DNA from: an uncultured Rhodospirillales bacterium
Lineage (GTDB): Bacteria > Pseudomonadota > Alphaproteobacteria > Acetobacterales > Acetobacteraceae
DNA length: 64,000 bases
Direction of reading: 5' to 3'
Assembly: GCA_903928895.1 (NCBI GenBank)
Contig: CAIYSR010000141.1
Coordinates: forward strand, 1-64,000
The position numbers were made by a program, and so were the translations under genes. Numbering within the stretch: position 1 is the stretch's first letter; each line of letters opens with the position of its first letter. Positions 7,929 through 16,942 of the stretch are shown here, one piece after another. The notes below the pieces were generated by a model that worked only from the letters and a program-made list of their open reading frames with translations, did not search any database and was not told where the DNA came from.

Positions 7929-8813
7929 TTAACGGCTGCCGCGCATGCGCGGATCGAGCAGGTCTCTGAGCGCGTCGCCGAGCATGTTGATGCCGTAGAC
8001 GACGCAGGTGAGGCAGAGGCCGGGGGCAAGGGCCAGCCAGGGGGCGAGGTACATGTAGGTGCGCCCTGAGCCCGACAGCATGCCGCCCCAGGTCGGCGCC
8101 GGTGGGGGGACGCCGAAGCCGAGGAAGGAGAGGCCGGATTCAACCAGGATGACGGCGCCGACGCGGGTGCTGAAGAGGACCAGCACCGGGGCCATGATGT
8201 TGGGCAGGATGTGGCGCAGCAGGACGCGGGTGGTGGTGGCGCCCATCGACTGGGTGGCGTGGATGTACATGTTCTCGCGGACGGAGACGACGGCGCCGCG
8301 GATGATGCGGGAGCCGCCGATGCCGAAGGTGAGGCCGAGGATGCCGATGACCTGGAACATGCCGGGGCCGACGACGGAGACGACGACGATGAGGATGATG
8401 AGTTCGGGGAAGCTCATCCAGGCATCGACCACGCGCTGGACCAGCATGTCGATCCGGCCGCCGAAATAGCCGCTGACGATGCCCAGCGTGACGGAGATCA
8501 GGGTGGCGAGCGTGGCGGCGGAGAGGCCGATGATGACGGAGAGCTGGGCGCCGTAGAGGATGCGGGAGAACATGTCCCGGCCGAGATGGTCGGTGCCGAA
8601 CCAGAAGCGGGCCGACGGGGGCTTGAGGCGGTTGACCGGGCTGATCTGGTTGATGCCGTAGGGGGCGATGACGTCAGCGAAGATGCCGCAGACGAGGAAG
8701 ACCAGGACGATGGCGAGGCCAATGGCGCCGAGGGGTTTTTCGCGGATCAGGCGGATCAGGCCGGCGAGAAACGCGTTGCGGCGGACGGGAGCGACTTCGA
8801 TGGCAGCCGACAT
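7929..8813 (-). CDS. Peptide-type ABC transporter permease (DppC/GsiD-like)
   Basis: This 294-residue inner-membrane protein has an N-terminal cytoplasmic segment, a first hydrophobic helix near residues 32-52 ('LGAIGLAIVLVFLVCGIFA'), the family block 'FWFGTDHLGRDMFSRILYGAQ', and a later set of helices with the EAA-like loop 'ATQSMGATTTRVLLRHILPN', which contacts the ATPases. It forms the channel with the DppB-type permease immediately upstream. The stop of that gene and the start of this one are contiguous (TAG then ATG at 8814/8813), indicating one transcript. Confidence 0.92.
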   Translation of the reverse strand: MSAAIEVAPVRRNAFLAGLIRLIREKPLGAIGLAIVLVFLVCGIFADVIAPYGINQISPVNRLKPPSARFWFGTDHLGRDMFSRILYGAQLSVIIGLSAATLATLISVTLGIVSGYFGGRIDMLVQRVVDAWMSFPELIILIVVVSVVGPGMFQVIGILGLTFGIGGSRIIRGAVVSVRENMYIHATQSMGATTTRVLLRHILPNIMAPVLVLFSTRVGAVILVESGLSFLGFGVPPPAPTWGGMLSGSGRTYMYLAPWLALAPGLCLTCVVYGINMLGDALRDLLDPRMRGSR

Positions 8814-9767
8814 CTAGCGGTACCTCACCTTGGGATCGAGGAGGCCGTAGCTGAGGTCGACCAGCAGGTTGATCAGGACCACGGCGACGCCGACGATGAG
8901 GAAGACGCCGGTGATGATGGGGTAGTCGCGGCGGCCCACGGCTTCGAGCAGGAGCAGGCCCATGCCGGGGATGACGAAGATCTGCTCCATGATGACGGCG
9001 CCGCCGATCAGGATCGGGGCCTGCAGGCCAATCAGGGTGACGACCGGGATGAGGGCGTTGCGCAGCGCGTGGCGGATGACGACGCCGCGCTCGTTCTGGC
9101 CTTTGGCCCAGGCGGTGCGGATGTAGTCCTGGCGGAGGACCTCCAGCATCATGGTGCGGGTCATGCGCATGGTCACCGCGGAGAGGGAGGTGCCGAGCAG
9201 GACAGCGGGGATGGCGAGCTGGATGAGGTTGCCGATCGGGTCCTCGGCGAAGGGGACGAATTTGACCTCGGGCGAGATGCCCCACCAGATCGAGGGAAAG
9301 ACCATCACCATGGTGCCCATCCAGAAGCCGGGGACGGCGAGCATGAGGATGGAGAAGGAGCGGCCGAGGAAATCGCCGAGTCCGTCCTGGCGCAAAGCGG
9401 AGATGATGCCGATCGGGATGGCGACCGTCATCGCCACCGTGAGCGCCATGATGCCGAGTTCGAAAGTGACGGGCAGGCGGGAGAATATCTCGGCGCCAAC
9501 CGGGCTTTGCTGCCACAGCGAGTTGCCGAAATCGCCGTGGAGCAGGATGCCGCCGATCCAGCGGAGGTATTGGGTCCACATCGGCTTGTCCAGGCCGAGG
9601 GCAGCCTCGAGGGCGTCCCGGCTGACCTTGGAGCCGATGTCGTTCTGCGCGATCATCATGTCGATGATGTCGCCGGGGATCATGCGCACGGTGGTGAAGA
9701 CGATGAGGCTGGCGAAAAACAGCGTGGGGATCAGCGCTATCAGACGCCGGACCAGGTAGGCCCGCAT
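8814..9767 (-). CDS. Peptide-type ABC transporter permease (DppB/GsiC-like)
   Basis: This 317-residue integral membrane protein starts with the classic 'MRAYLVRRLIALIPTLFFASLIVF' type first helix. It contains 'GDFGNSLWQQSPV' and the EAA loop 'TAWAKGQNERGVVIRHALRN' that docks on the ATPases. It is the first gene of the importer operon dppB-dppC-binding protein 1-binding protein 2-dppD-dppF. A strong GGGAGGA ribosome site lies about 9 bases before ATG 9767. The promoter should fall between this start and the R1 element whose edge is at 9896. Confidence 0.93.
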   Translation of the reverse strand: MRAYLVRRLIALIPTLFFASLIVFTTVRMIPGDIIDMMIAQNDIGSKVSRDALEAALGLDKPMWTQYLRWIGGILLHGDFGNSLWQQSPVGAEIFSRLPVTFELGIMALTVAMTVAIPIGIISALRQDGLGDFLGRSFSILMLAVPGFWMGTMVMVFPSIWWGISPEVKFVPFAEDPIGNLIQLAIPAVLLGTSLSAVTMRMTRTMMLEVLRQDYIRTAWAKGQNERGVVIRHALRNALIPVVTLIGLQAPILIGGAVIMEQIFVIPGMGLLLLEAVGRRDYPIITGVFLIVGVAVVLINLLVDLSYGLLDPKVRYR

Positions 9768-9895
9768 GGTTCGTCATCCTCCCTGGCCGCAGCTTGGTGC
9801 CGCGATCCGGAAAGGAGCGTAGCGGAGGAATTTTTGGGGCGCGAGTGGGCGGGGGTGACAAATCGTAGCACTGCTTGGGGACGCTGAGGGCCAGG

Positions 9896-10192
9896 GAGGC
9901 AAGGCTCCGCCGGCCAAGGGGCATCGGGCGGCTTACGCGGCCTTCGGCCACGGTACGCCCGATCCCCTTGGAACCCATCACTGCTTGCGGTTGCGGGACG
10001 GGCCTTCAGTTGAGGGCGCGATTTTGGGGGTTGTTCGGGCGAAGCCCCATCGATCGCGCGGCGTCGCGGTTTGTTGCCTGCGGCGCAAGGAAGCAAGTAC
10101 GGCGGTATCATCTGAAGGTTGGTTGTTCAGCCGCAAGCAGTGGCGGGTTCCAAGGGCCTACGGCCCTTGGCCGGCGGAGCCCTGCTTGCCTT
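9896..10192. repeat. R1 dispersed palindromic repeat, complete copy
   Basis: The left end GAGGCAAGGCTCCGCCGGCC (from 9896) is the near reverse complement of the right end ending at 10192. Inside, CCTTGGAACCC (9966-9976) pairs exactly with GGGTTCCAAGG (10145-10155), followed by matching ACTGCTTGCGG/CCGCAAGCAGT and CTTCAG/CTGAAG blocks, so the copy is one large imperfect palindrome. It occupies most of the 508-bp gap between the divergent dppB start (9767) and the Mo-hydroxylase start (10276). Nothing else is evident in that gap. No transposase is encoded. Confidence 0.85.
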
Positions 10193-10275
10193 CCGCCTGC
10201 CCTTCAGGGCCTTGCCATTGGCGGCGGGCCGCGCGAGTTTACTGACCTCAGATAACACCCCAAGCACATCCCGAG

Positions 10276-12570
10276 GTGGCCGTGAACGATTCTGTGACCG
10301 TTGCCGAACAGCCGCGCAGATACAAAGTGGTGGGCACGAGCCCGATCCGGCCCGATGGCGTGCCCAAGGTGACGGGGCGGGCACAGTATGGGGCTGATTT
10401 GATCCTGCCCGGGATGTTGTATGGGCGGGTGTTGCGCAGCCCGCATGCGCATGCGCGGATCGTCAGGATCGATACCTCGAAGGCGCTGGCGCTCAAGGGG
10501 GTGAAGTCGGTGGTGACGTCGGCCGATTTTCCGGAGCAGAAGTTCGGCTATGTCGGGCCGGACCGGGTGGCGGTGAATTTCTGGCACACGACGCGCAACA
10601 TCATGGCGCGCGAGAAGGTGTTGTACGAGGGGCATGCGGTGGCCGCGGTGGCGGCGATCAGCGCCACCATCGCCGAGGAGGCGATGGGGCTGATCGAGGT
10701 GACCTATGAGGTGCTGCCGCATGTGATCGATGTGGACGCGGCGATGGCGCCCGGCGCGCCGTTGTTGTTCGAGGACATGATCACGCGCGGCGTGGAGCCA
10801 GCGCCGACAACCCCGTCGAACGTGGCGAAGATTTCGACTTATGCGATCGGCGACGTGGCGGCGGGGTTCGCGAAGGCCGATGTCGTGATCGAGAAGGAAT
10901 TCAAGACGGCCGCGGTGCACCAGGCCTATATCGAGCCGCACGGGTGCGTGGCGCGGTATGAGGCGGATGGTCAGGGGGAGATCTGGGGGTCGAGCCAGGG
11001 GCATTTCACGGTGCGGGCGCTGACGGCGCAGTTGTGCGGGATGAAGCAGGGGGATCTGCGGGTGATCCCGGCCGAGATCGGCGGCGGGTTCGGCGGCAAG
11101 ACGGTGGTGTATCTGGAGCCGGTGGCGCTGATGTTGTCGAAGAAGGCGGGGTTTCCGGTGCGGCTGACGATGTCGCGCGATGAGGTGTTCAAGGCGACCG
11201 GGCCGACCTCGGGGGCTTCGATGCGGATCAAGATCGGGGCGATGAAGGATGGCACGGTGGTGGCGGGGGAGGCGGAGTTTCGCTTCCAGGCCGGGGCGTT
11301 TCCGGGTTCGCCGGTGATCAATGCGTGCATGTGCGCGTTTTCGTCGTATGCGATCCCGAATTTGAAGGTGACCGGCTACGACGTGGTGTGCAACCGGCCG
11401 AAGGCGGCGGCGTATCGGGCGCCGGGCTCGCCGATCGCGGCGTTCGGGGTCGAGGGGGTGATGGATATGCTGGGCAAGCAGCTCGGCATCGATGCGATCG
11501 ATCTGCGGCTGAAGAACGTGGCGCGGATCGGGACGCCGTATGTTTCGGGTGGCACGCTGAACCATGCCGGATTTGCCGAGACGCTGGCGGCGTTGAAGGC
11601 GCATCCGGCCTATGGGACGGCGCTGGGGCCGAACCAGGGGCGCGGGGTGGCGTGCGGCTATTGGTTCAATGGCGGCGGCGAGTCCGGCGCGACGCTTCAG
11701 GTCAATGCCGATGGGACGGCGCTGGTGGCGACGGGGAGCCCGGATATCGGCGGCTCGCGCGCGGCGATGGCGATGATGACGGCGGAGACGCTGGGCATTC
11801 CGTATGAGCAGGTGCGCTCGATCGTCGCCGATACCGGGTCGGTCGGATACACCCATGTCACCGGCGGCTCGCGGGTGACGTTCGCGACCGGGATGGCGGT
11901 GGATGTGGCGACGAAGGCGATGACCAAGGAGCTGTGTCTGCGGGCGGCGCGGATCTGGGGCGTGGACCCGGACGGCGTGGTCTGGGATGACGGGCAGGCC
12001 AAGCCGGCGGGCGCCAATGTGGGGAATTTCGATCCGTTGTCGCTGAAGGATATCGCTTCGAAGGCGGCGGCGACGGGGGGGCCATTGTCGACCTCCGGCG
12101 CGGTTAATCCCTCGAGCCAGGCGCCGGGGTTCTCGGCGCAGTTCTGCGATCTGGAGATCGATCCGGAGACCGGGAAGGTGACGATCCTGCGCTTTGTGGC
12201 GGCCCAGGATGTGGGCACCGCGATCCATCCGGGCTATGCCGAGGGCCAGGTGCAGGGCGGGGTGGCGCAGGGGATCGGCTGGGCGTTGAACGAGGAATAT
12301 ATCTACGACAAGAACGGGCGGCTGGAGAATGCGGGGTTCCTCGACTACCGCATCCCGGTGGCGTCGGACCGGATGCCGATCGAGGCGATCCTCGTGGAGG
12401 TGCCGAATCCGGCGCATGCGTATGGGGTGAAGGGTGTGGGCGAGGCCAACATCTGCCCGCCGCTGGCCGCCATCGCCAATGCGGTCGAGGCGGCGACGGG
12501 GCTACGGATGACGTCGCTGCCGATTTCGCCGCCTAAGCTGTTGGCGGCGATGGATGGGCGGGCGATCTAA
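10276..12570 (+). CDS. Molybdenum hydroxylase large (Mo-cofactor-binding) subunit, xanthine dehydrogenase/CO dehydrogenase superfamily
   Basis: The 764-residue protein has the N-terminal a/b-hammerhead domain ('VTGRAQYGADLILPGMLYG...HAHARI') and the Mo-cofactor domain. Visible motifs are 'GEIWGSSQGHF', 'EIGGGFGGKT', 'CNRPKAAAYRAPGSP', and the catalytic-glutamate block GVKGVGEANICPP near the C terminus. It would hydroxylate an aldehyde, purine, aromatic heterocycle or similar substrate using water. No [2Fe-2S] or FAD subunit gene lies beside it, which such enzymes normally need. The start is GTG 10276 (GTG 10282 is also possible). An R1 element ends 83 bases upstream. Its stop overlaps the stop of the convergent VapC gene. 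The substrate is not predictable. Confidence 0.9.
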   Translation: MAVNDSVTVAEQPRRYKVVGTSPIRPDGVPKVTGRAQYGADLILPGMLYGRVLRSPHAHARIVRIDTSKALALKGVKSVVTSADFPEQKFGYVGPDRVAVNFWHTTRNIMAREKVLYEGHAVAAVAAISATIAEEAMGLIEVTYEVLPHVIDVDAAMAPGAPLLFEDMITRGVEPAPTTPSNVAKISTYAIGDVAAGFAKADVVIEKEFKTAAVHQAYIEPHGCVARYEADGQGEIWGSSQGHFTVRALTAQLCGMKQGDLRVIPAEIGGGFGGKTVVYLEPVALMLSKKAGFPVRLTMSRDEVFKATGPTSGASMRIKIGAMKDGTVVAGEAEFRFQAGAFPGSPVINACMCAFSSYAIPNLKVTGYDVVCNRPKAAAYRAPGSPIAAFGVEGVMDMLGKQLGIDAIDLRLKNVARIGTPYVSGGTLNHAGFAETLAALKAHPAYGTALGPNQGRGVACGYWFNGGGESGATLQVNADGTALVATGSPDIGGSRAAMAMMTAETLGIPYEQVRSIVADTGSVGYTHVTGGSRVTFATGMAVDVATKAMTKELCLRAARIWGVDPDGVVWDDGQAKPAGANVGNFDPLSLKDIASKAAATGGPLSTSGAVNPSSQAPGFSAQFCDLEIDPETGKVTILRFVAAQDVGTAIHPGYAEGQVQGGVAQGIGWALNEEYIYDKNGRLENAGFLDYRIPVASDRMPIEAILVEVPNPAHAYGVKGVGEANICPPLAAIANAVEAATGLRMTSLPISPPKLLAAMDGRAI

Positions 12571-12968
12571 GGGGGGGCAGGATTGGAGATGCGCAGGCGG
12601 CCTTCGATGATCTGGCCGTCCTGCATGTCTTCGGACCATAGCGTGTCGCAGCCGGCGAGGAGGGCGGCGGCAAGGATCATCGCGTCGTAGGTCGAGAAAC
12701 GATACCGTTCGGCCAGGCGCAGGCCGAGTTCGTGGGTGTCGGTGGTGAGCGGAACCACCGTGAGCAGGCTGCGGAGCAGGCCGAGGAAGACGTGCAGTTC
12801 GGCCCAGTCGAGCAGATGCTTGCGGCGGGCGACATGGCTGATTTCGTTCAGAACCTGGACGGAAATGGTGCCGCCGTGGCGGATCAGGGCCTCCGCGCGC
12901 TCGGCTTTTGCGGTGTCGGACGAGGCGATATGCAGCAGGATGTTGGTGTCGAAAAAGCTACCGGGCAT
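12567..12968 (-). CDS. PIN-domain toxin (VapC-like ribonuclease)
   Basis: The 133-residue PIN protein starts MPGSFFDTNILLHIAS, giving the first catalytic Asp in F-D-T-N. Later acidic residues are in 'VLNEISHV' and 'FSTYDAMILAAALLAGCDTLWSEDM', which completes a four-acid Mg-binding site. Family members cut RNA and stop growth. Its start overlaps the end of the antitoxin gene by 11 bases. The frame is open upstream, but that part lies over the antitoxin in another frame. The stop (complement of 12567-12569) overlaps the TAA of the convergent Mo-hydroxylase gene. The RNA target is unknown. Confidence 0.9.
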   Translation of the reverse strand: MPGSFFDTNILLHIASSDTAKAERAEALIRHGGTISVQVLNEISHVARRKHLLDWAELHVFLGLLRSLLTVVPLTTDTHELGLRLAERYRFSTYDAMILAAALLAGCDTLWSEDMQDGQIIEGRLRISNPAPP

Positions 12969-13188
12969 TGGCCTCGTCGCGGTCGAACTTGAAGTCGGCG
13001 GGGATGTGGCCGCGGAAGGCGCGCAGGCGGGCCAAGCTGTCCTCGCGGGTTGGGGGGCGGCTGACGGCGAAGCTGCGGGCGTCGGCGACATGGATTTCGA
13101 TGTCGTCGCCTGGTTTCAGCGCGAGTGCCTCGACGACGGCGGCGGGGAGACGGACGGCGAGGCTGTTGCCCCATTTGGCGACTAGCAT
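12958..13188 (-). CDS. AbrB/MazE-fold antitoxin (VapB-like)
   Basis: The 76-residue protein begins MLVAKWGNSLAVRLPAAVVE, the swapped-hairpin AbrB DNA-binding fold used by MazE/VapB antitoxins. It continues through 'LKPGDDIEIHV' and has a charged C-terminal tail ('HIPADFKFDRDEANAR') expected to wrap around the toxin. GAGGAG lies 6 bases before ATG 13188, which fixes the start despite an open frame back to 13305. It is first in the vapBC-type pair and probably represses its own promoter. The upstream region contains GGATATACG (complement of 13230-13245), a possible operator half site. Confidence 0.88.
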   Translation of the reverse strand: MLVAKWGNSLAVRLPAAVVEALALKPGDDIEIHVADARSFAVSRPPTREDSLARLRAFRGHIPADFKFDRDEANAR

Positions 13189-13277
13189 GGCGGGCTCCTC
13201 GGGATAGACACGGGAAAAACGTATATCCATGGGGCGCCGGCGGCAAGAGGATTGCGATGCATGGCGATCGCGGAAGG

Positions 13278-13405
13278 AAGCGCTTCTTTTTGAAAAAAGA
13301 AGCAAAAACTTTCTATCCGTTCAAGTTTCTTCTCCCTGGGGAGAAAACAAAGCCAAAGGATAAAAATTTTTGGGTTCTTTTTTTCAAAAAAGAACCGCTC
13401 GCTTA
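13278..13405. repeat. R2 paired-hairpin element, complete copy
   Basis: The left hairpin is GCTTCTTTTT-GAAAAAAGAAGC, followed by AAAAACTTTCTATCCG. After a spacer, GGATAAAAATTTTTGGGTTC leads into a right hairpin with stem GGTTCTTTT/AAAAGAACC, ending CGCTCGCTTA. The two halves are inverted, about 125 bp in all. The last TTA is the complement of the TAA stop of trpE. It fills most of the gap between the trpE 3' end and the vapB promoter region, and could end trpE transcription. Confidence 0.78.
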
Positions 13406-14914
13406 CGCCCCTTTGCCGGCAGCAAACCGGACGGCTTCTTCGGCGGCGCGGAACAGGGCGCGGGCTTTGGCGCGGGTTTCTTCGTATTCGGCTTCGGGGT
13501 CGGAATCCGCGACCACGCCGCCGCCGGCCTGGACGTACATGGTGCCGTCCTTGATGACGGCGGTGCGCAGGGTGATGCAGCTGTCCATGGTGCCGTCGGC
13601 GGCGAAGTAACCGACGCAGCCGCCGTAGATGGCGCGGCGGGCGGGTTCGAGTTCGTCGATGATTTCCATGGCGCGGACTTTCGGCGCGCCGGAGAGGGTG
13701 CCGGCGGGGAAGCCGGCGACGAGGGCGTCGATGGCGTCGAGGCCGGGGCGGATGGTGCCCTGGACGTCGGACATGATGTGCATGACGTGGCTGAAGCGCT
13801 CGATGGCGAAGCTTTCGGTGACGCGCACGGTGCCGATTTCGGCGACGCGGCCGACGTCGTTGCGGCCGAGGTCGAGCAGCATGAGGTGCTCGGCGCGTTC
13901 CTTGGGGTCGGCGAGGAGTTCGGCTTCGAGCGCCTGGTCTTCCTCGTGGGTGGCGCCGCGGCGGCGGGTGCCGGCGAGGGGGCGGATGGTGACGGTGTTG
14001 TCGCGCAGGCGGACCAGGATTTCGGGGCTGGAGCCGATGACGGAGAAGCCGCCGTAGTCGAGGAAGAACATGAAGGGGGCGGGGCTGATGCGGCGGAGCG
14101 CGCGGTAGAGCGACAGCGCCGGCAGAGCGAAGGGGACGGCAAAGCGCTGGCTCGGCACCACCTGGAAGGCGTCGCCGGCGGCGATATAGTCCTTGGCCTT
14201 GTTGACCGCGGCCATGAAGCCGGCCTTGGTGAAGTTGGACGAGGGTTCCTCCAGCGGCGGCAGTGCGACCGGGGGGGCGGCGAGCGGGACCGGGCGGGCC
14301 ATGGCGGCTTCGGCGGCGTCGAGCCGGGCGCGGGCGAGTTCCCAGGCGGCGGCGGCGCTGACGCCGGCGCGGGGGTAGACCGGCGCGGCCAGGGTGAGCA
14401 GGTCGGTCACGTTGTCGAAGATCGCCCACAGGGTGGGCCGGGCCAGCAGGGCCTCGGGCACGCCGATGGTGTCGGGGTTGCTGTCGGGCAGGCGCTCCAT
14501 CAGGCGGACCATGTCGTAGCCGAGATAGCCGACGAGGCCGCCGCACATCGGGGGCAGGCCGGCGGGGACGTCGAGCCGGCATTCGCCGACCAGGCTGCGC
14601 AGGCTGTCCAGGGCGGGGCGGTCGTCCGCGACGAAGGCGTAGGGGGCGGCCTGGGCATTGCGGTTGAGCGCGGCCTTGCCGTGCTGGCAGCGCCAGATCA
14701 GGTCGGGTTCGAGGCCGATGATGGAGTAGCGGCCGCGGCTGGCGCCGCCTTCGACGGATTCGAGCAAGAAGGTGTTGGGTTTGCCGTGGGCGAGCTTGAG
14801 GAAGGCGGCGACCGGGGTTTCGAGATCGGCGACGTCGCGGGTCCAGAGCAGGCGGGCGCGGCCGGCTTCGTAGTCGGCGCGGAAATCGGCGAAGCCGGGG
14901 AGCGGGGTGTTCAT
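13403..14914 (-). CDS. trpE: Anthranilate synthase component I
   Basis: The 503-residue enzyme converts chorismate and ammonia or glutamine to anthranilate, the first committed step of tryptophan synthesis. The N-terminal domain has 'FLLESVEGG' near residue 50; the LLES serine is the usual tryptophan feedback site. The chorismate-binding C-terminal domain shows 'SSPEILVRL', 'AGTRRRGATHEEDQALEAEL', 'MLLDLGRNDVGRV' and 'FPAGTLSGAPKVRAMEII'. It lies 32 bases after ppiD on the same strand, a pairing common in alphaproteobacteria. The glutaminase partner TrpG is not in this window. The stop codon falls in the R2 element. Confidence 0.97.
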   Translation of the reverse strand: MNTPLPGFADFRADYEAGRARLLWTRDVADLETPVAAFLKLAHGKPNTFLLESVEGGASRGRYSIIGLEPDLIWRCQHGKAALNRNAQAAPYAFVADDRPALDSLRSLVGECRLDVPAGLPPMCGGLVGYLGYDMVRLMERLPDSNPDTIGVPEALLARPTLWAIFDNVTDLLTLAAPVYPRAGVSAAAAWELARARLDAAEAAMARPVPLAAPPVALPPLEEPSSNFTKAGFMAAVNKAKDYIAAGDAFQVVPSQRFAVPFALPALSLYRALRRISPAPFMFFLDYGGFSVIGSSPEILVRLRDNTVTIRPLAGTRRRGATHEEDQALEAELLADPKERAEHLMLLDLGRNDVGRVAEIGTVRVTESFAIERFSHVMHIMSDVQGTIRPGLDAIDALVAGFPAGTLSGAPKVRAMEIIDELEPARRAIYGGCVGYFAADGTMDSCITLRTAVIKDGTMYVQAGGGVVADSDPEAEYEETRAKARALFRAAEEAVRFAAGKGA

Positions 14915-14946
14915 GGGTCGGTTCGCTTCGGTCTATGCGCGCAGAG

Positions 14947-16839
14947 CTATTCGCTCTGGGCGATCGAGTTGAAGACGGCGGTGTTGATCTTGGGCTCGGT
15001 GCGCTTGCGCAGCGCGATGGTCAGCAGAGCCTGGATGTCGCCGGCGACGGCCTCGGTGAGCTGGTCGCGGGTCTTGCCGTAGTCGGTGGCGGCGGTCAGC
15101 GCGTCCGGTGTCACGATCTCGGCGAGGACGGCGACGGTGAAGCCGTCCAGGGTTTCGATCATGGTGGGCTCGCCCGGTTTGAGACGGAACAGGGGCGAGA
15201 CCAGCTGGGGCGGGACGCCGTCGGCGCCGGTGGCGCGGCCGGCGGGGGGGAGGCGGTGGGGCGTGAGGCCGAGGGCGGCATCGGCCAGGGGCTTGCCGGA
15301 TTTGACCGCGGCAAGAATGGTGGCTGCGGCGGTCTCCTGGATATGGCGCACGGCGTCACGGGTCCAGTCGGCGCGAACGGTGTCGGCCACGTCGGCGAGG
15401 GGTTTGGGCGCGGGGGGGATGATGTCATCGAGGGCGATGGCGAAATAGCCCTGGCCGCCATCGGCGCCGCGGGGCGCTTCGGTCAGATGGGGTGGCTGGT
15501 CCTTCTTCATGGCGAAGGCGGCGGCGATGATGGCCTGGCGCATGGCGTCGGCGCCGGGGATCGGGGCGGCGGCGCCGTCCTGGGTCAGGCCGGTGGCGTC
15601 GAGGGTGCCGCTGACGGCGGCGAGGCCGAAATCGGCGGGGAGTTCGTCGAGCGGGGTGCCGCCGGCCAGGAGGTCTTCGATTTTGGCGGAGCGTTCGAAC
15701 ACGAGATCGGCCGCCTTGTCGGCGACGATGCGGCTGCGCAGCAGGTCGTGCACATCGGCCAGGGTCTTGGCCAGGCCGGGCGTGATCGCGGTGACTTTGA
15801 AGACGTGCCAGCCGAACTCGCCCTTCACCGGCGGGGCGACCACGCCGGGGACGGCGGCGAAGGCGGCGGTGGCCAGTTCGGGGGAGGGGATGGCCTCGAT
15901 CGTGGCGTTGGGCAGTTCGACGGCGGAGGTGTTTTCCTTCTGCATCGCGGCCCAGTCGGCGCCGTCGTTCCACATCGCGGCGAGGCGTCTGGCATCGGCC
16001 TCGTCGGTGGCGAGCAGGGCCTGGAGGCTGCGGCGCTCGGGCTGGCGGAAGGCGGCGGCGTTCTGGGCATAGGCGCTGGCGATGTCCTCCTCGGATGCGG
16101 CGAGGTCGCGGCCGATGATTTCGGGATCGAGGATGACGAGCTTGATGCGGCGATATTCGGGGCGCGAGTACTGGGCGATGTGGTTGTCGTACCAGCGCTG
16201 CATCTGCGCGTCGTTCGGCGCCTCGGGGGCGGGGACGGCGGCGAAGGGCAGGTCGACCGCTTCGGCCACGCGCTTTTCCTGCTGGAAGGCGAAGACCTCG
16301 CGGGCGAGGACATCGGGGGTGCTTGCGCCGGCGCGGGCCTGGTCGAGCAGCTGGCGCTGGGCGAGGTCGGATTTCATCAGGGCCAGGAAGCGTGCCTCGG
16401 TGAGGTTGTTGTTGCGCAGGACGGCGATGAAGGCGTTCTTGTCGAACTGGCCAGCGGTGCCGCGGAAGGCGGGCATGGCGTAGATCGCCTGGCGCAGCGC
16501 CTCGTCGGGCACGGCGAGGCCGAGCTTGTCGACCGCGATCTGCATGGCGGTCTGGGTGATGACCTGTTCGAGCGCCTGGCCGGCGATGGATTTGCGCATC
16601 TCCGGTGTGGGGTCGACCTTGCCGCCGAACATGCGGGTGACGCTGGCGAGTTGGCGGCGGTAGGCTTCCTGGACCTCGGGCAGTTCGAGCTTGACGCTGC
16701 CGACGGTGGCGACCGAGGTGTCGACCCCGACATTGCGGATCACGTCGCCCACGCCCCACAGCACGAAGACTCCGACGAGCAGCGCGAAGAACAGCTTGGC
16801 GATCCAGGAGTCGAGGTGACGGCGGAACAGAGCGAGCAT
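14947..16839 (-). CDS. ppiD: Membrane-anchored periplasmic peptidyl-prolyl isomerase/chaperone, PpiD/SurA-like
   Basis: The 630-residue protein has a short cytoplasmic start and one transmembrane anchor at about residues 13-33 ('IAKLFFALLVGVFVLWGVGDV'). A long SurA_N-like helical chaperone domain follows, then a parvulin-like domain near residues 250-370 ('SLQALLATDEADARRLA' and 'VAPPVKGEFGWHVFKVTAITPG', typical of the F-G-W-H edge). It would assist folding of outer-membrane and secreted proteins at the Sec exit. It heads the ppiD-trpE transcription unit and is divergent from tpiA, with a 103-bp shared promoter region. The parvulin active-site residues are poorly conserved, so chaperone activity may dominate. 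Confidence 0.92.
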   Translation of the reverse strand: MLALFRRHLDSWIAKLFFALLVGVFVLWGVGDVIRNVGVDTSVATVGSVKLELPEVQEAYRRQLASVTRMFGGKVDPTPEMRKSIAGQALEQVITQTAMQIAVDKLGLAVPDEALRQAIYAMPAFRGTAGQFDKNAFIAVLRNNNLTEARFLALMKSDLAQRQLLDQARAGASTPDVLAREVFAFQQEKRVAEAVDLPFAAVPAPEAPNDAQMQRWYDNHIAQYSRPEYRRIKLVILDPEIIGRDLAASEEDIASAYAQNAAAFRQPERRSLQALLATDEADARRLAAMWNDGADWAAMQKENTSAVELPNATIEAIPSPELATAAFAAVPGVVAPPVKGEFGWHVFKVTAITPGLAKTLADVHDLLRSRIVADKAADLVFERSAKIEDLLAGGTPLDELPADFGLAAVSGTLDATGLTQDGAAAPIPGADAMRQAIIAAAFAMKKDQPPHLTEAPRGADGGQGYFAIALDDIIPPAPKPLADVADTVRADWTRDAVRHIQETAAATILAAVKSGKPLADAALGLTPHRLPPAGRATGADGVPPQLVSPLFRLKPGEPTMIETLDGFTVAVLAEIVTPDALTAATDYGKTRDQLTEAVAGDIQALLTIALRKRTEPKINTAVFNSIAQSE

Positions 16840-16942
16840 GAGGGCATCCCGTGGCAGAGGCGGCGCAACATAGGGGGGGTGGCCCCGGTTTGCCAGGGGA
16901 GGCGGATTCGGATAGAGGCGCAGCCATGCGAAGGAGGCCCTG

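Noticed and set aside
9896-10192. Small protein genes within R1
   Set aside because: Open frames occur in several phases over every R1 copy, but they follow the repeat rather than any ribosome site or conserved domain.
10204-12417. A 737-codon open frame on the minus strand opposite the Mo-hydroxylase gene
   Set aside because: It is Arg/His/Pro-rich with no domain, and is the antisense image of a well-supported gene in very GC-rich DNA. Similar long antisense frames over the dpp, ppiD, lpdA and exporter genes were left out for the same reason.
13230-13245. Complete VapB operator
   Set aside because: Only one half site (GGATATACG on the minus strand) is clear; no matching inverted half was found nearby.
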